The notes beneath the pieces are model-generated. The model was not told the origin of the DNA and did no database searches. It saw only the letters and a program-made list of their open reading frames with translations. Both the position numbers and the translations under genes were made by a program. A stretch of 64,000 nt of DNA, taken from NCBI GenBank assembly GCA_019448385.1, contig JAGTXO010000008.1:496001-560000 (forward strand). The letters run 5' to 3'. This document shows positions 1 to 10,562 of the stretch, piece by piece. Numbering within the stretch: position 1 is the stretch's first letter; every line of letters starts with the position of its first letter. The stretch is from Diacronema lutheri (lineage: Eukaryota; Haptophyta; Pavlovophyceae; Pavlovales; Pavlovaceae).

Positions 1-2523
1 TGAACTCGCGGCTCGTGCACATCGCCAAGCTGCGCCACGAGCGCAGTAACCGCGAATTGGGCGATGCTGCGCCAGCGTTTAACGAGAACGACTGGGTCTT
101 CCCGACCCTTGACCCGGCCAAGACGTACGTCGTTGGCTTCAACTTCATCCCCAAGCACGTGAAGGAGGTTTACGATGAGCACTTTGCGCAAGCGGGCTTT
201 GAAGTAATCTTTGTTGATGCTGCGCACTTACGGCGGGGCCCTGGCCACGGTTACAAAGGAGGTGTGTGCTGCGTGCTTTCGCCTGTGGGGCAAGCCAGCC
301 ACTCAATCCCATCTGCGTGTCCGCTGCGCGCGCGCCTCAACTCGTAGGGACTATCTTTGTGATCACCACGGTCAATGCCAACCGGAACATTGTCGCGCTA
401 GCTTACTCGTTCAGGTTTGACACGGAGAACCAGGGCGCGTGGGAGGACATGTTCGCTTTCGCCAAGACGCACTACCCCACGCTTAACACGCCGAAGGGGG
501 TAAGCCTCTCTGACGGTGACAAGGGCATCTCGAACGCGCACCGCAAGGTCTTTGCGTTGCGGGATAAGTTCCGGTGCTACGAGCACAAGAAGCTGAACAT
601 CTTGCAGCACTCGAGCTTGACTTCCAGAATGCGTGGAGAGGCGCTGCGGGCATACAGGCTCTGCATCGAGGCAAAGACCGACCGTGACTTTGATGCGGCA
701 TGGGCCTGCATGCCAAACGAGGCGCGCGACCACTTTCCGCAGGCGCAGTGGCCAGAGTTCTTCCCGATCATGTGCAAGCACAGCCTGCACGGATGGTTCA
801 CGTCTTCGGTCGCGGAGTCCGAGAGCAACGCGCTGGCGACAGCGCGATCGCAGGATCCGTTCAATGCCCTCCTCACGATCGTCGAGCAGTCCGCCGAACG
901 CCTGGCCAAGCAACAAACTTTTGCGATCGATCATGCAGCAGAGCGCGACCTCGTCATGCCTGGACTTCCGCCCGCAGTAATCAAGCTGCTCGAACCGGTC
1001 ACGCGGCTTGCGGACTCGATGTCGACGGCCAGGACACAGAAGGTGGACGGAGCGAACCACGTCTACAACGTCGGTCGGCTGAGCCAGGCCGATGAGGTAC
1101 GTGCAGTCGTGCACGTTTCGCGGAGAGCGCGCGACGCGTAGTCGGCTGACCCTGCTCACGGCATGTGGCGGACGCGCGTTATGTGTGTGTGCGCGCGCGC
1201 ACGCGCGTTGTGTGTGTGTGCGCGCGCGCACACACGTATCTGGTTCGCTCACGTGTGGTGCGACGACGCCCCTCTCCTGCTGTTCTCTCTTGGCTGTGCT
1301 GCGCTGCCTGATCAGTTTCGGACGGTTGCGCTCAGGGCGTACGCGTGCTGTCCGCTCCTCAAGCTCAAGGTGTACCCGTGCCACCACTTTTGCCACGTGT
1401 GCAGCGTTGCTAAGCTGAGGGTGTGCGACTTCGCGCCACTATGCCACACCGAGGCAACCTGGCGCAAGCAGCTCGGCTTGTCGGCGCTACCGGCACCTGC
1501 CGCGGGTGGCGGGCAGCGCGAGCTCGCCGACAACGTGCGAAAGCAGCGCTGCCCACTGCCTGACGTGGCTGCGGTGCTCTCGGAGTCTCCGAAGGGGGCG
1601 CACCTGCAGCTCGTGATCGCCGTCCGTCCCGGGACGTGCAGCGCCTGCGCGCGCGCCCTCCGCGCGAGCGAGCTCTCAGCGCGCTGCGCGCCATCTCACG
1701 GGCTACGGCCTAATCTGCTGGTGCCGCCTCCCTCCCTGTGTCGTGCATCCCTGTGCTCTCTACAGTCGCCGGACGACCACCCGCGGGTGCCGACGCGCGC
1801 TTCCGCAGAGGCACGGAGCGCCCGCCGACCGCCAAACCATTTCCCTCGCACGAGCGACGCCCGGCGTACGCGCCTGGCCGTGGCGGGCGACCGCGCGCGC
1901 GCCCCTCCGGCCCGATTGGTGGGCTGGACGCAAACTTTCCCGGGCACGATGCTGCTGCTGCGTTCCGAGCTGCAGCGACTCCTGCGCACAGGTTTGCGCA
2001 GGAATGCGCGTCGTTTAAGCCAGGTGACAACTCGCTCGCCATGATCGACGGCTACAACCAACGGGACGCGTCTACGCCCTCCGGGCACAAGTGGTGCTGC
2101 GCGTGCTATGCTGGAGCGCGTGCGAAGGACGGCGCGAGCGACGCAGACGTGACAGCTGTGGAGAAGTCCAAGGTGTCTGGATGGCACCTGTGCCGGGGAT
2201 GCCGCTGCCCTATCCACACGGCCATCTTCTGCGACAAGGTCTGCAACGGCGAGGGCGACGGCGACTACCTACGCGGCCACTGCTTTGCTGTGGCCGGCTC
2301 GCCGGCGCCGCCGCCCCCTCCGGCGGGCGGCGAGGAGGACTGGGAGGACTACGATGATTCGTCTGAAGACGTTCCCAAAAAGCGCCGCAAGACAAGCATG
2401 GGCGCGCAGCAGCAGCCGCATGGCGAGGTGAACGCGCGGAAGCAGAACTGCTGCAAGCAGTGCGGGAGGCCCGGGCACAACAAGAGGAGCTGCCCGGAGC
2501 TCAAGCAGCAGAGAGCTAAGTGA
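1..2523 (+). mobile_element. MULE (Mutator-like) DNA transposon transposase, 5' end outside the window
   Basis: This is a cut-and-paste DNA transposase of the MULE superfamily. The reading frame is open to the left edge, so the N-terminus is missing. Exons I can place are 3-261, 348-1096 and 1316 to about 1550, with a last exon ending at the TGA at 2521-2523. The 261/348 join (phase 1) and the 1096/1316 join (phase 0) both restore family sequence. The first catalytic Asp lies in VDAAHLRRG near 224, the second in SDGDKGI near 520, and the AESESN box with a downstream Arg near 815. The third exon carries a SWIM-type zinc finger (CC-x8-YPCHH, 1345-1400) and the typical following block. The last exon has two CxxC pairs (2095-2260), a PKKRRK nuclear signal (2378-2395) and a CCHC zinc knuckle (2450-2500). 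The join before the last exon is unresolved. I see no inactivating change in the parts that align, so the copy may be fairly young. Confidence 0.85.
1175..1240. repeat. Alternating purine-pyrimidine (GT/GC) tract in transposase intron
   Basis: Two blocks of GTGTGTG run into GCGCGCGCAC inside the predicted intron 1097-1315. Such alternating tracts can adopt left-handed DNA. A similar block lies at 14985-15035. Confidence 0.8.
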
Positions 2524-2534
2524 GTTCAGCTGCG

Positions 2535-2640
2535 CGTCAAAAGGACGGAATGACACGTCGAAAAGTACGGCACCTCCGTACTTTTCGACGAATTGTCTAA
2601 AAGTACGGAGGCAAAGTTTGAAACGTCGAAAAGTACGGAA
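2535..2640. repeat. Palindrome and dispersed copies of CGTCGAAAAGTACGG
   Basis: A perfect 15-base inverted repeat has arms 2556-2570 and 2576-2590 around a 5-base loop. Further direct copies start near 2596 (one base changed, shorter) and 2623, with a weaker copy near 2535. The block begins just after the transposase stop codon and ends before an AATAAA at 2647. It may be the subterminal repeat region of the MULE or a 3' processing signal. The matching left end is outside the window. Confidence 0.75.
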
Positions 2641-2667
2641 CTCCCAATAAAATATGGCGCATGCGCG

Positions 2668-5600
2668 ATGGGGAGCGCTCCGCCGCTGCCCTTCCTCGAC
2701 GACACTGACGACGAGGACGTGAGCAGCGAGCTCGACGAGCTGCAAGCGGGAGGCGCGGCGCGCAGCATTGCACCGAATGACTCGGCGCTCAACGTCGACG
2801 AGGACGAGGACGCCGAGCGCCTCGCGACAAACACGCTCAACGACGCGAGCGCGGACGACCTGTTCGTCGAGTTCCAGCCGTCGCACTTTGCGGGCTCGCC
2901 CGAGCACGAAACGTCGGTGATGGAGGCGGCGACGCTCGCCACTGTTGCCCCGCCCGAGCTGTGGTACCAGCTCGCGCTACCGCAGGCCGCGCTGCACTCG
3001 GTGCTCTCACGCGCTCAGCTTGAGGCCGTCGCGTATGCGTGCCAGCGGCACGAGGGCTCGCTGCCGTCGGGCGAGCGCGCGGGCTTTTTGATCGGCGACG
3101 GCACCGGCGTGGGCAAGGGTCGCGAAATCGCAGCAATCATCTGGGAGAATGCGCTCCGCGGCCGCACGCGCGCCGTCTGGTTCACGTGCAGCGGCGCGCT
3201 CATCGCCGATGCCGCGCGCGACCTCGCAGACGTCACGGCGGGCGCGCTGCGGCCTCTTACGATCGAGGAGCTCGAGCACGCGCTGCACGGCGATGGGCTC
3301 ACTTCGACACGCAGCCGATACGATGCGCGCGCGCGCCGCGCCGCCGCCGTGCGCGTGCGCGCCGCGGGCGCGTGCGCGCCGCCGCGCCTCGCGCCCGCCG
3401 AGGACGACTTCGCGCCAGTGGCCGCGGCCGACGCGGCCGACACGGCCGGCACGGCGGACGTGGCGAACGGGTCGAGCTCGCTGGCCATTCAGCCGGGGGG
3501 CGTGCTGATCTGCCTGTACTCTGGGCTGTCGCGCAGAGACCGCGTGCGTACGATCGAGCGCTGGCTCGGGGGGCCGAGTTTTCAAGGGGCGCTCATTTTT
3601 GATGAGGTGCACGTGACACGCTCGGGGATGCGCTCGCAGGTGGGCTCGGCGGTGATCGCGCTGCAGAAGCAGCTGCCCCGCGCGCGCGTCACGTACTGCT
3701 CGGCAACCGTCGGCAGCCTCGCGTCCGATCTCGAGTCCCTCACGCGCCTTGGGCTCGTCGGCGATGGGTGTGCGTTCGGCACCTCCGCCGAGATGGATAA
3801 GGTCACGCGGCAGCACACGGGCGCGCACCAGATGGTGAGCGCACGGCGGCGCGCGCGCGCTGCCTACGCATTGGCGCTCTCTCGCCTTGCGCGCAGCGGC
3901 GCATTCGGCTCGCCGCGTTCGCTCGCGCGACGCGCGACGCGCCGTCGGCACGCCGCGCCGCGTCGCGCCGCGTCGCGCCGCGCCGCGTCGCGCCGGCTGC
4001 AACGGGCGCACTGGCGGGAGCCGTGCGCTCACAACCCGCGGCTTCGCCACCGGCCGCTCCGCCCTCGCGCGCGCCGCGCGCCCGCAGCTCGCGACGACGC
4101 TGAAGGTGCAAGGCGCGTATGTCTCGCGCACGCTCGGGTACGCTGGCGTGCGGTTCACGTGCGCGACTGTCCGACTGAACGCGGCCGAGCGAGGCTGTTA
4201 CGACCGCTACGCGGCGTTTTGGCGCGAGCTCTTCGAGCGGATGGCGGCGGCGGCGGAGCGGCCGACGCGCGGGCTGCTTGCGCAGCTCGCAATCCGCGCG
4301 CAGCACGGCTTCGAGATGGTTGTCCTCTCGCTCAAGGCGCGCGAGCTCAAGGCGCGAGTCCGGCGCGCGCTCCGCGCCGGACAGTCCGTTGTCATCACCC
4401 TCTTCTCAACTGCCGAGCAGCAGACCGAATTCGCGCTGAGCGGGCGCAGGGCGATGGAGCGGTTGCCCTCACCCGCTGCCAAGTCGATGATCGAGGCGAT
4501 CGCGATGCTGCGCGACGTGTCGCTCGCCACGACCGCGCCTGCCGTCGCCGCCGCCGTCGCCGGCTCGCAAACCGACGCGACGTTGGCGGACGGCGGTGAG
4601 GTGGGGCACGGCGCGGCGCGCGGCGGCGGGCAGCCTGGCGTCAGCCCGGGCGCTGCATGCGACGCGAGCGCCGCCGGTCGGTACGGCGATGAGGGAACAG
4701 CGTACGATGGCGACGGCAGCGATGGCAGCGCGAGCGAAGCGAGCCGTGGCGCGGGCGGGGCTAAGGGCGGCGACGGCGACGGTGACGATGACGGCGACGG
4801 TGATGGCGATGGTGATGTCGACGCTGATGGCGATGGTGATGTCGACGCTGATGGCGATGGTGACGGTGAGGCGGACGCACACCCGCGGCTCGACGGGCGG
4901 ACGCTCACCGCCATCCTTCACCAGCTGTGGCCCGAGAACGCCGGACCCAGTCCGGGCGGCCGTGCCGGCAGGCCCGCGGCCGCAGCGCGCAGCAAGGCAG
5001 ACGGCGCGCGCGCGGCCGGCACGCGTGACCCGGCCGCTTACAGCGGCTCGCTCGCGCAGGTTGCGGATGCGGCGGAGGCGGCGCTTGCCCAGCTCCTTCC
5101 GCAGCTGCCCGCCGCGCTGATCGACGAGCTGCTCGCCTACTTCGGCGAGGAGCATGTGGCTGAGATCTCGGGCAGAGCGCGCCGTCCCGTCAAAGCGCGC
5201 GCGCCGGCAGGCACGTGCGGCGCCGAGTGCGAGGCGCGGGGCGAGTGGCACTTTGCGCTGCAGAGCCGCATGCGCGTGCCGCCGCTGGCGCGCGCGCCAC
5301 ACGCCGCAAAGCCGCCCGTGCGCGCTGGCGCTCCGCATCCCAAGCGTGCGCGCGAGTCTTGCGCTGGCCGCGCCGACAACCCACACGATCTCGCGTCGGC
5401 GCCGGCGCCGGCGTCGGCGTCCGCCGACGGCGAGATGGGCGACGACGTGGCGCGTGCGACCAAGCTCGTGCGCGCCGCTGGCGGTGCACGCGCGGGCGCG
5501 GGTGCAGCCGAAGGGGCGCCGCCGACGGCGCGCGCATCGCCGCCGGGCGATGTCGATCGCAACGGCAAGTCGACGGTGCGCGCGCCGGCGGCGACTGCCG

Positions 5601-8589
5601 CACAGCGCTTCCACGCGCACGTCGTCGAAGCCAACGTGCACGAGGCGCGCGCGTTCCAGGACGGCAAGAAGTGCATCGCGATCATCTCCTCCTCCGGCTG
5701 CACGGGCATCTCGCTGCACGCGGACGCGCGCGCGCTCAACCAGCGGCCTCGGCTGCACATCGCCACAGAATTCTCAGGCAGCGCCGCGCGCGTGCTGCAG
5801 GCCTTTGGCCGGACGCACCGGACCAACCAGCTGTACCCGCCCGAGTATGTTCTTCTCAACACCGAGTCCGCAGCGGAGCAGCGCGTCACCGCGGCCGTCG
5901 CGCGCCGGCTCGCAAAGCTGGGCGCGCGTTTCGCGGTCGCCGCCGGCGGCGGCGGCGCGGCTCGCGGCGCGGGCGGCGCGCGCGAACGGGTGTACACGTC
6001 GCTTGCGCCCATGCAGGTTGCAGCTGGGCTGCGCCGGCTCACCTCCGCGTCCGTGCCTTTTTTCGTCGCCAAGCTGCTTTGCGAGCGCAACCTTGTCCTT
6101 GCCGCGCACGCCGCGCCCGCTCCGCCCAGCCACGAGACAAGCGCACCGGTGGCCACCGCACCGCCGCCCGGCGCGTCGGACGGCGCGCGCAGCGCGGGTG
6201 CCGAGCTCGCGCTCTCCGCGGGTGGCGATGGCCTTGGCGCTCGGGGCAGGTCGCGCGGCGGGCGCGGACGCGGCCGCCCAGCCCGTGGCGCGCTCGGCGG
6301 CGCAGCGGCGGGCGCGGCGGCGGGCGCGGCGGCGGGCGCGGCAGCGGGCGCAGGCAGCGGCTCGGAGCTGTGCGGGTGGCTGCGCGCGCTGCTCGCCGCG
6401 GAGGGCGCGGGCGCGCTTGGGCATCTGACGATTTTGAAGGGCGCGACAACGATCGAGGGTTTCGTTGCTGCGGCGCATCTCCTGCCTATCACGATGCACA
6501 CGCCGCTTCTCACGCTCCTCATCCGCACGGCGCCGAGCGCACCTGCAGACATGGCGTTTGAGCGCGTCGCGCTGCGCAATATAAAGCTCGTCGCGCGGCA
6601 CGAGCTCGTCACGCCGCCCGCGCGCTCAAGCCTCGCGCCGGCCGCGCCCCCGTCGATTGACGGCGCGCGACCAGAGGCGTGCGGCGTAGACGCGCGCGCC
6701 ACCATCGACGGCGAGCGCACGGGCGAGGACTGCGACGTCGCCTCGCTCGCCGTGCGCGGCGCGCCGCGCTCGACCGCAGACGTCCGCCATGCTGCCGCGT
6801 CCATCTGCGCGCCGCCGGCCGCCGCGCCCGCGCCGCCTCCAAGCGAGCCGGCCGCGTCGATCGGCGTGTGGTCCAAGGCGCGCGACTGCGCGCGCGGGGT
6901 GCGAGCAAGCGAGGCACGCCTGCAGTTGCTCGAGGTGAGCGGCGAGGTGGATTTGAGCTTTGAGCGCGCGGACGCGCTGCGGCGCGTGCTCGCCGCGCGC
7001 GCGTGTGGCGACGAGTCCGTTGCGTCCTTCTGGCTGCACGCGCAGAGCCGCCAGGTCGTGCTCGCCCTCACGCGCGAGGCAGAGGCGACGCTCGGCGGGC
7101 AGCGGCGCGCGCGGCTGCTGCTCCCGCACGACGTGAGCGCGCAGGGCGAGGCGACTGACGCGGAGCTGCGCACGCAGTACGCACCGCTCTCCGCGCAGCG
7201 CGGCGCGAGCGTTGCCGGCGCGCCGTCGCAGGCGGAGCGGTGGTGGACTCTGCAGCACGACGACGCGCTGCGGCGCGGCGCACATCGCAAGACGTTCCGG
7301 CTTCTCGTCGGCTCGCTCATGCCGCACTGGGCGTTGCTCTCCGCGCTGCTGCCCACGCCGCTTCGCCTCGCGCTGCTCTGCCCAGCGGCGGGCGGCGCGC
7401 AACGCGCGTCGGCCGACGCGCCGCCCGCGCCGCCCACGACGCCCGCGACGCCCGCGACGCAGCCGGCGCGGCCTCAGCCGTGCGCAGGCGCGCGTGCCAA
7501 GGAGATGCGCGCGGCCGCGTCGCGCTCCACCGCTGCCGCCGTCGCCGCGACGACGGTCGCCGCGCGCGCAAAGGGCTCGTCGTTCGGTGGCCTGCTCCTG
7601 CCGCACATGGTGACCGGGCGCGCACTCACCTACGCGATCCGCCGATCGATGTTCCTGTGCGACAGCGCGTCGGCGCGGCAGTGCGAGCTGCGCGCGTGGC
7701 GCGACGCGCAGCAACGTATCGGCGCTCTGGCGTGGTGGGCGCCAAAGTTTGTTGCCCTCGCGACGCGCACACGCGCAGCCAAAGTGATCGCGCGTGCGCT
7801 GCATGCGCGCGACGGCGTGCTGCGGCTTGCACCGCGTGAGCCGCAGACGGAGCTCACGCCGCTGCAGCCAGGTGACCAGCTGATCGCAGTCTGCTCGCGC
7901 GCGGGCAAATACGAGAAGAGCGCGCTCGCCGGACTCTCACCGTATAACCTCGCGTACCGGCTACAGCACGGCCTCTGCGCGGCCTCAGCGGGCGAGTGGC
8001 TCAACGGAGCGCTGAGCAACGTGCGCGCCGCGCAGACCAGCGCCATGCGCGCCGCGCGCGCAGGCTGGCCGCTCCGCCCATAGCCTCCCGATCGTTCTAT
8101 GCCCCTTTCCTCCGCCCGCCCCTTGCTCGCTCGTAGGAGTGCCTGACGCGCAACCTGGCGCTCGTGCCGATCGGTAAGGTGCTCGAGGGCGGGAATGACA
8201 CATTCACCGCGGAGCTCGAGGCGCTCCTCGCGCCCGCGCCGGCGATGGCGCGCGCGGCCGACGCGCCGCGACAGACCGAGGCGGAGAGCGTCGAATGGCT
8301 CGCACAGCGTGAGCGCGAGATCCTTCTGTCGTGCCATCTCTGGCCGTCATGGCGATGCACGCGATGTGCGCACCGCAACATGGGCGCGCCGGCAACAGGC
8401 CAGCCGTGCGACAACAAGCAGTGCACCGCGCGCTTCTCCGCGCGCGAACTCGCCGAGGAGCGTTGGAGACTCGCGCGACAGCTCGAGCAGGCAGATGCGA
8501 TTGCGAGCGAGCGCTCGTCCGAGCACAAGCTGCTGCTCGTCGTCGTGCGGCTGCCGGCCGACGCGGAGGCAGCGCGGGACGGGGCCTGA
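2668..8589 (+). CDS. SBNO: Strawberry-notch (SBNO) family DExH helicase with C-terminal zinc finger
   Basis: This is a nuclear SF2 helicase-like regulator of the strawberry-notch family, predicted at 1850 residues. Exons are 2668-3834, 4088-8020 and 8137-8589, with both introns in phase 0. The last intron has a clear pyrimidine tract and bypasses the stop at 8081. Walker A is GDGTGVGKG (residues about 143-151), the DEAH-box equivalent is DEVH (312-315) and motif III is SAT (345-347). The second helicase half carries the family signature GISLHADARALNQRPR and GRTHRTNQ (near 5700-5830). A long insert of Ala, Gly and Asp runs (about 4550-5600) separates the helicase lobes. The last exon adds a RanBP2-like zinc finger (WRCTRC ... 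C-x4-C, 8350-8420). The first in-frame ATG is 16 bases after an AATAAA, so the upstream 3' end and this 5' end nearly touch. The family acts on chromatin and transcription; the role here is inferred. Confidence 0.9.
4765..4880 (+). repeat. Coding repeat of 24 bases within an Asp-Gly tract of SBNO
   Basis: GATGGCGATGGTGATGTCGA plus four bases is repeated twice in tandem, inside a longer run coding for Gly-Asp pairs. It lies in the low-complexity insert of the helicase. Confidence 0.8.
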
Positions 8590-8620
8590 CGGACGCCCAT
8601 GGATAGACCTTGACCCGCCG

Positions 8621-9691
8621 TCACACCTCGATCGCCACGCCTGGCAACGCGGCGAGCAGCGCCTCGACGGCGTCTCCGCCGAGGCGTGTGCCGCTGATGT
8701 TGATGTGCTCGAGGTCAGCACAGAAGCGGATCACGCTGCCGACGTTGCCCTCCGAGGCGAGCGAGCCGCTCAGGTCAAGCCGCTGCAGCCGCGGGCAGAG
8801 CTGCAGCATCCGGTCGATGTGCGCCGGCGATGCTCTGCTCGCTGCGAGGCTGATCGCGCGCAGCTCCGATCGGATGAGCGCGTCGCACCGCGCGAGGTTC
8901 TCCGGCTCGTCCGGCCGCACGAAAACGTACTCGATCAGCAGGAGCTCGGCAAGGGCGCGCGCCCACTCGCCCGCTTGCGCACTAAAGTCGAGGAGTTCGT
9001 CAAACAGTTCTCGTGCGAGGCAGTACCACAGCACGTCGAAAGCAGACGCGCTCCGCCGCTGCGCCCAAAGCAGCTCGCGAACGCCCACCCACGCGTTGAT
9101 GCTGCATTTGAGGGGGCGCGCATCGAGGAGGCGGTAGTAAGCGTCATCATGGGACAGTGCGCAGTGGTCGATGTCGTCGGAAAGTTTGTCCATGAAGGCC
9201 GCGAGCTCGCGCGCGCGCCACGCAGGCTCGACGTGCGCTGCACTAGATGCGGCAGGCCGCGCGCCTGAGTTCCTATCAGCGCACCGGTAGAGCGCGTGCA
9301 TGCTCTGCAGCGATTGCAGCTGCTTCCAATGCGCACCATCGAGTCCGAATAGGCCACTCGCTCCATGGCTGGGCAGATTCACCGGCCGCGCGTGCGCGAG
9401 CACGCGCGCCACGTGCCCAGACGTGGCGGCCGACAGGGCGTCGCCGTGCAGAGCGCGCGATAGTCTCGCCGAGCGGGGGCCGGTGGTAGGGCGCGACGAG
9501 GAACGCAAGCGAGCGTAGGCAAGCGCGCGCGCCGCGGCCAGATCGCGCGCCGCCGCCGCTGCGGCGGACGCGCCGTCCGTCTCTCTCGCCGGCCGAGCGA
9601 AAGACGCGAGCGGCATCACACTCACATTCGAATCGTTTTCAAATACGAGCTGCGGCTTGTCCGGAGCTTTCGGGTCCGGATACTGTGCCAC
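8621..9691 (-). CDS. Uncharacterised protein with C-terminal leucine-rich repeats
   Basis: I do not recognise the family. The last 60 residues contain two leucine-rich repeats (LQRLDLSGS and LEHINISGT, about 25 residues apart) that resemble AMN1/F-box type LRR ends. The middle (near 9250-8900) is helical and Trp/Leu rich without a known motif; the first 130 residues are Ala/Arg rich. The coordinate 9691 is a GTG; the frame stays open to about 9790 and the first in-frame ATG is at 9616. The true start, perhaps in another exon, is therefore not settled. The stop is only 31 bases from the convergent SBNO stop. An F-box or substrate-adaptor role is possible from the LRR tail but no F-box is visible. 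Confidence 0.55.
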   Translation of the reverse strand: MAQYPDPKAPDKPQLVFENDSNVSVMPLASFARPARETDGASAAAAAARDLAAARALAYARLRSSSRPTTGPRSARLSRALHGDALSAATSGHVARVLAHARPVNLPSHGASGLFGLDGAHWKQLQSLQSMHALYRCADRNSGARPAASSAAHVEPAWRARELAAFMDKLSDDIDHCALSHDDAYYRLLDARPLKCSINAWVGVRELLWAQRRSASAFDVLWYCLARELFDELLDFSAQAGEWARALAELLLIEYVFVRPDEPENLARCDALIRSELRAISLAASRASPAHIDRMLQLCPRLQRLDLSGSLASEGNVGSVIRFCADLEHINISGTRLGGDAVEALLAALPGVAIEV

Positions 9692-9954
9692 GCGCTTGGA
9701 GCAGTAGGTTGCGTGTTGGAGAGGCAGCAGGTGACCGCGGCAGCGACCAGGCCCGAGGGCGGGCTGGCGGGCAAGCCGTGGCGCGGATCCTCGGCGTCGC
9801 CCGCCACCGCGCGCGTGCGGCGCGTACGCCTGCTGCAGTGCGTGGGTCGAACGCGGCGATCACTTTGCGCAGCCGCTCACGCTCGCCCGTCGCGCGCCTG
9901 CGCCGCGCCGGCCTTGCGGCGCGCGCCGCCCGTGCGCGCGCAGCTGCAGTTGCC

Positions 9955-10338
9955 ATGCCGTACAAGCGCTTCGTTGAGATTGGTCGCGTGTGCTTGGTGT
10001 CCTTTGGGCCGGAGAAGGGCAAGCTCTGCACAATCGTCGACGTTATCGACGAGAACCGCGTGCTCGTCGACGGGCCTGTGTCCGTCACGGGCGTGCACCA
10101 CCAGGCGATGCCGATCAAGCGGGTGATGCTTACCGACTTCAAGGTCGCGGTGACGCGCAACGCGCGGCAAACGACGCTGACGCGCGCGTGGGAGGAGGCC
10201 GACGTGATGGCTAAGTGGAACGCGTCGTCGTGGGCGAAGAAGCTCGCCGACAAGTCGAAGCGCGCAAACATGTCGGACTTTGATCGGTTCGAGGTGATGC
10301 TCGCTCGCAAGCAGCGTGCCGCCGCCATGAAGAAGTGA
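9955..10338 (+). CDS. RPL14: 60S ribosomal protein eL14
   Basis: This is a structural protein of the cytosolic large ribosomal subunit, 127 residues. It matches eL14 from end to end: FVEIGRVCLVSFGPEKGK at the start (KOW-like fold), VDVIDENRVLVDGP, QAMPIKRVMLTDF, then the ARQ..TRAWEEADV, KWNASSWAKK and MSDFDRFEVM blocks. The start ATG at 9955 fits the usual N-terminus of the family. The 5' side faces the LRR protein on the other strand, and the 3' end converges on the nucleotidyltransferase gene 224 bases away. A noncoding first exon is possible, because CAG acceptor-like sites lie just before the ATG. Confidence 0.95.
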   Translation: MPYKRFVEIGRVCLVSFGPEKGKLCTIVDVIDENRVLVDGPVSVTGVHHQAMPIKRVMLTDFKVAVTRNARQTTLTRAWEEADVMAKWNASSWAKKLADKSKRANMSDFDRFEVMLARKQRAAAMKK

Positions 10339-10562
10339 CCTATGCTCTGGCGGATCGATGCGCGAGCGTGGCTGCGCGGAGACGCGGCCCCGCGCGCGCA
10401 GCTCTGGAGGGGTCGGTGGTGCTCGAGGCAAGCTATGGGGGCCTCTGCCTGCGGCGGCTGCGGGACGCGTCGAGATGGGCGCACACGCGAGCGCTCTGGG
10501 AGTAGAGTGGGTGCCGGGCGTCCGAAATGATGTCTATTGGGCGCGTCCGACTGCAGATCCAA

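Noticed and set aside
3007-4158. Long open frames on the strand opposite SBNO and other genes (many over 200 codons)
   Set aside because: The high GC content makes stop codons rare; these frames are Arg/Ala rich, lack conserved motifs and mirror real genes.
8081-8083. TAG as the end of SBNO
   Set aside because: A phase-0 intron 8021-8136 with a clear pyrimidine tract joins to a zinc-finger exon ending at 8589.
9639-10562. 307-codon minus-strand frame across eL14
   Set aside because: eL14 on the plus strand is certain and this frame is its shadow with Arg/Pro-rich composition.
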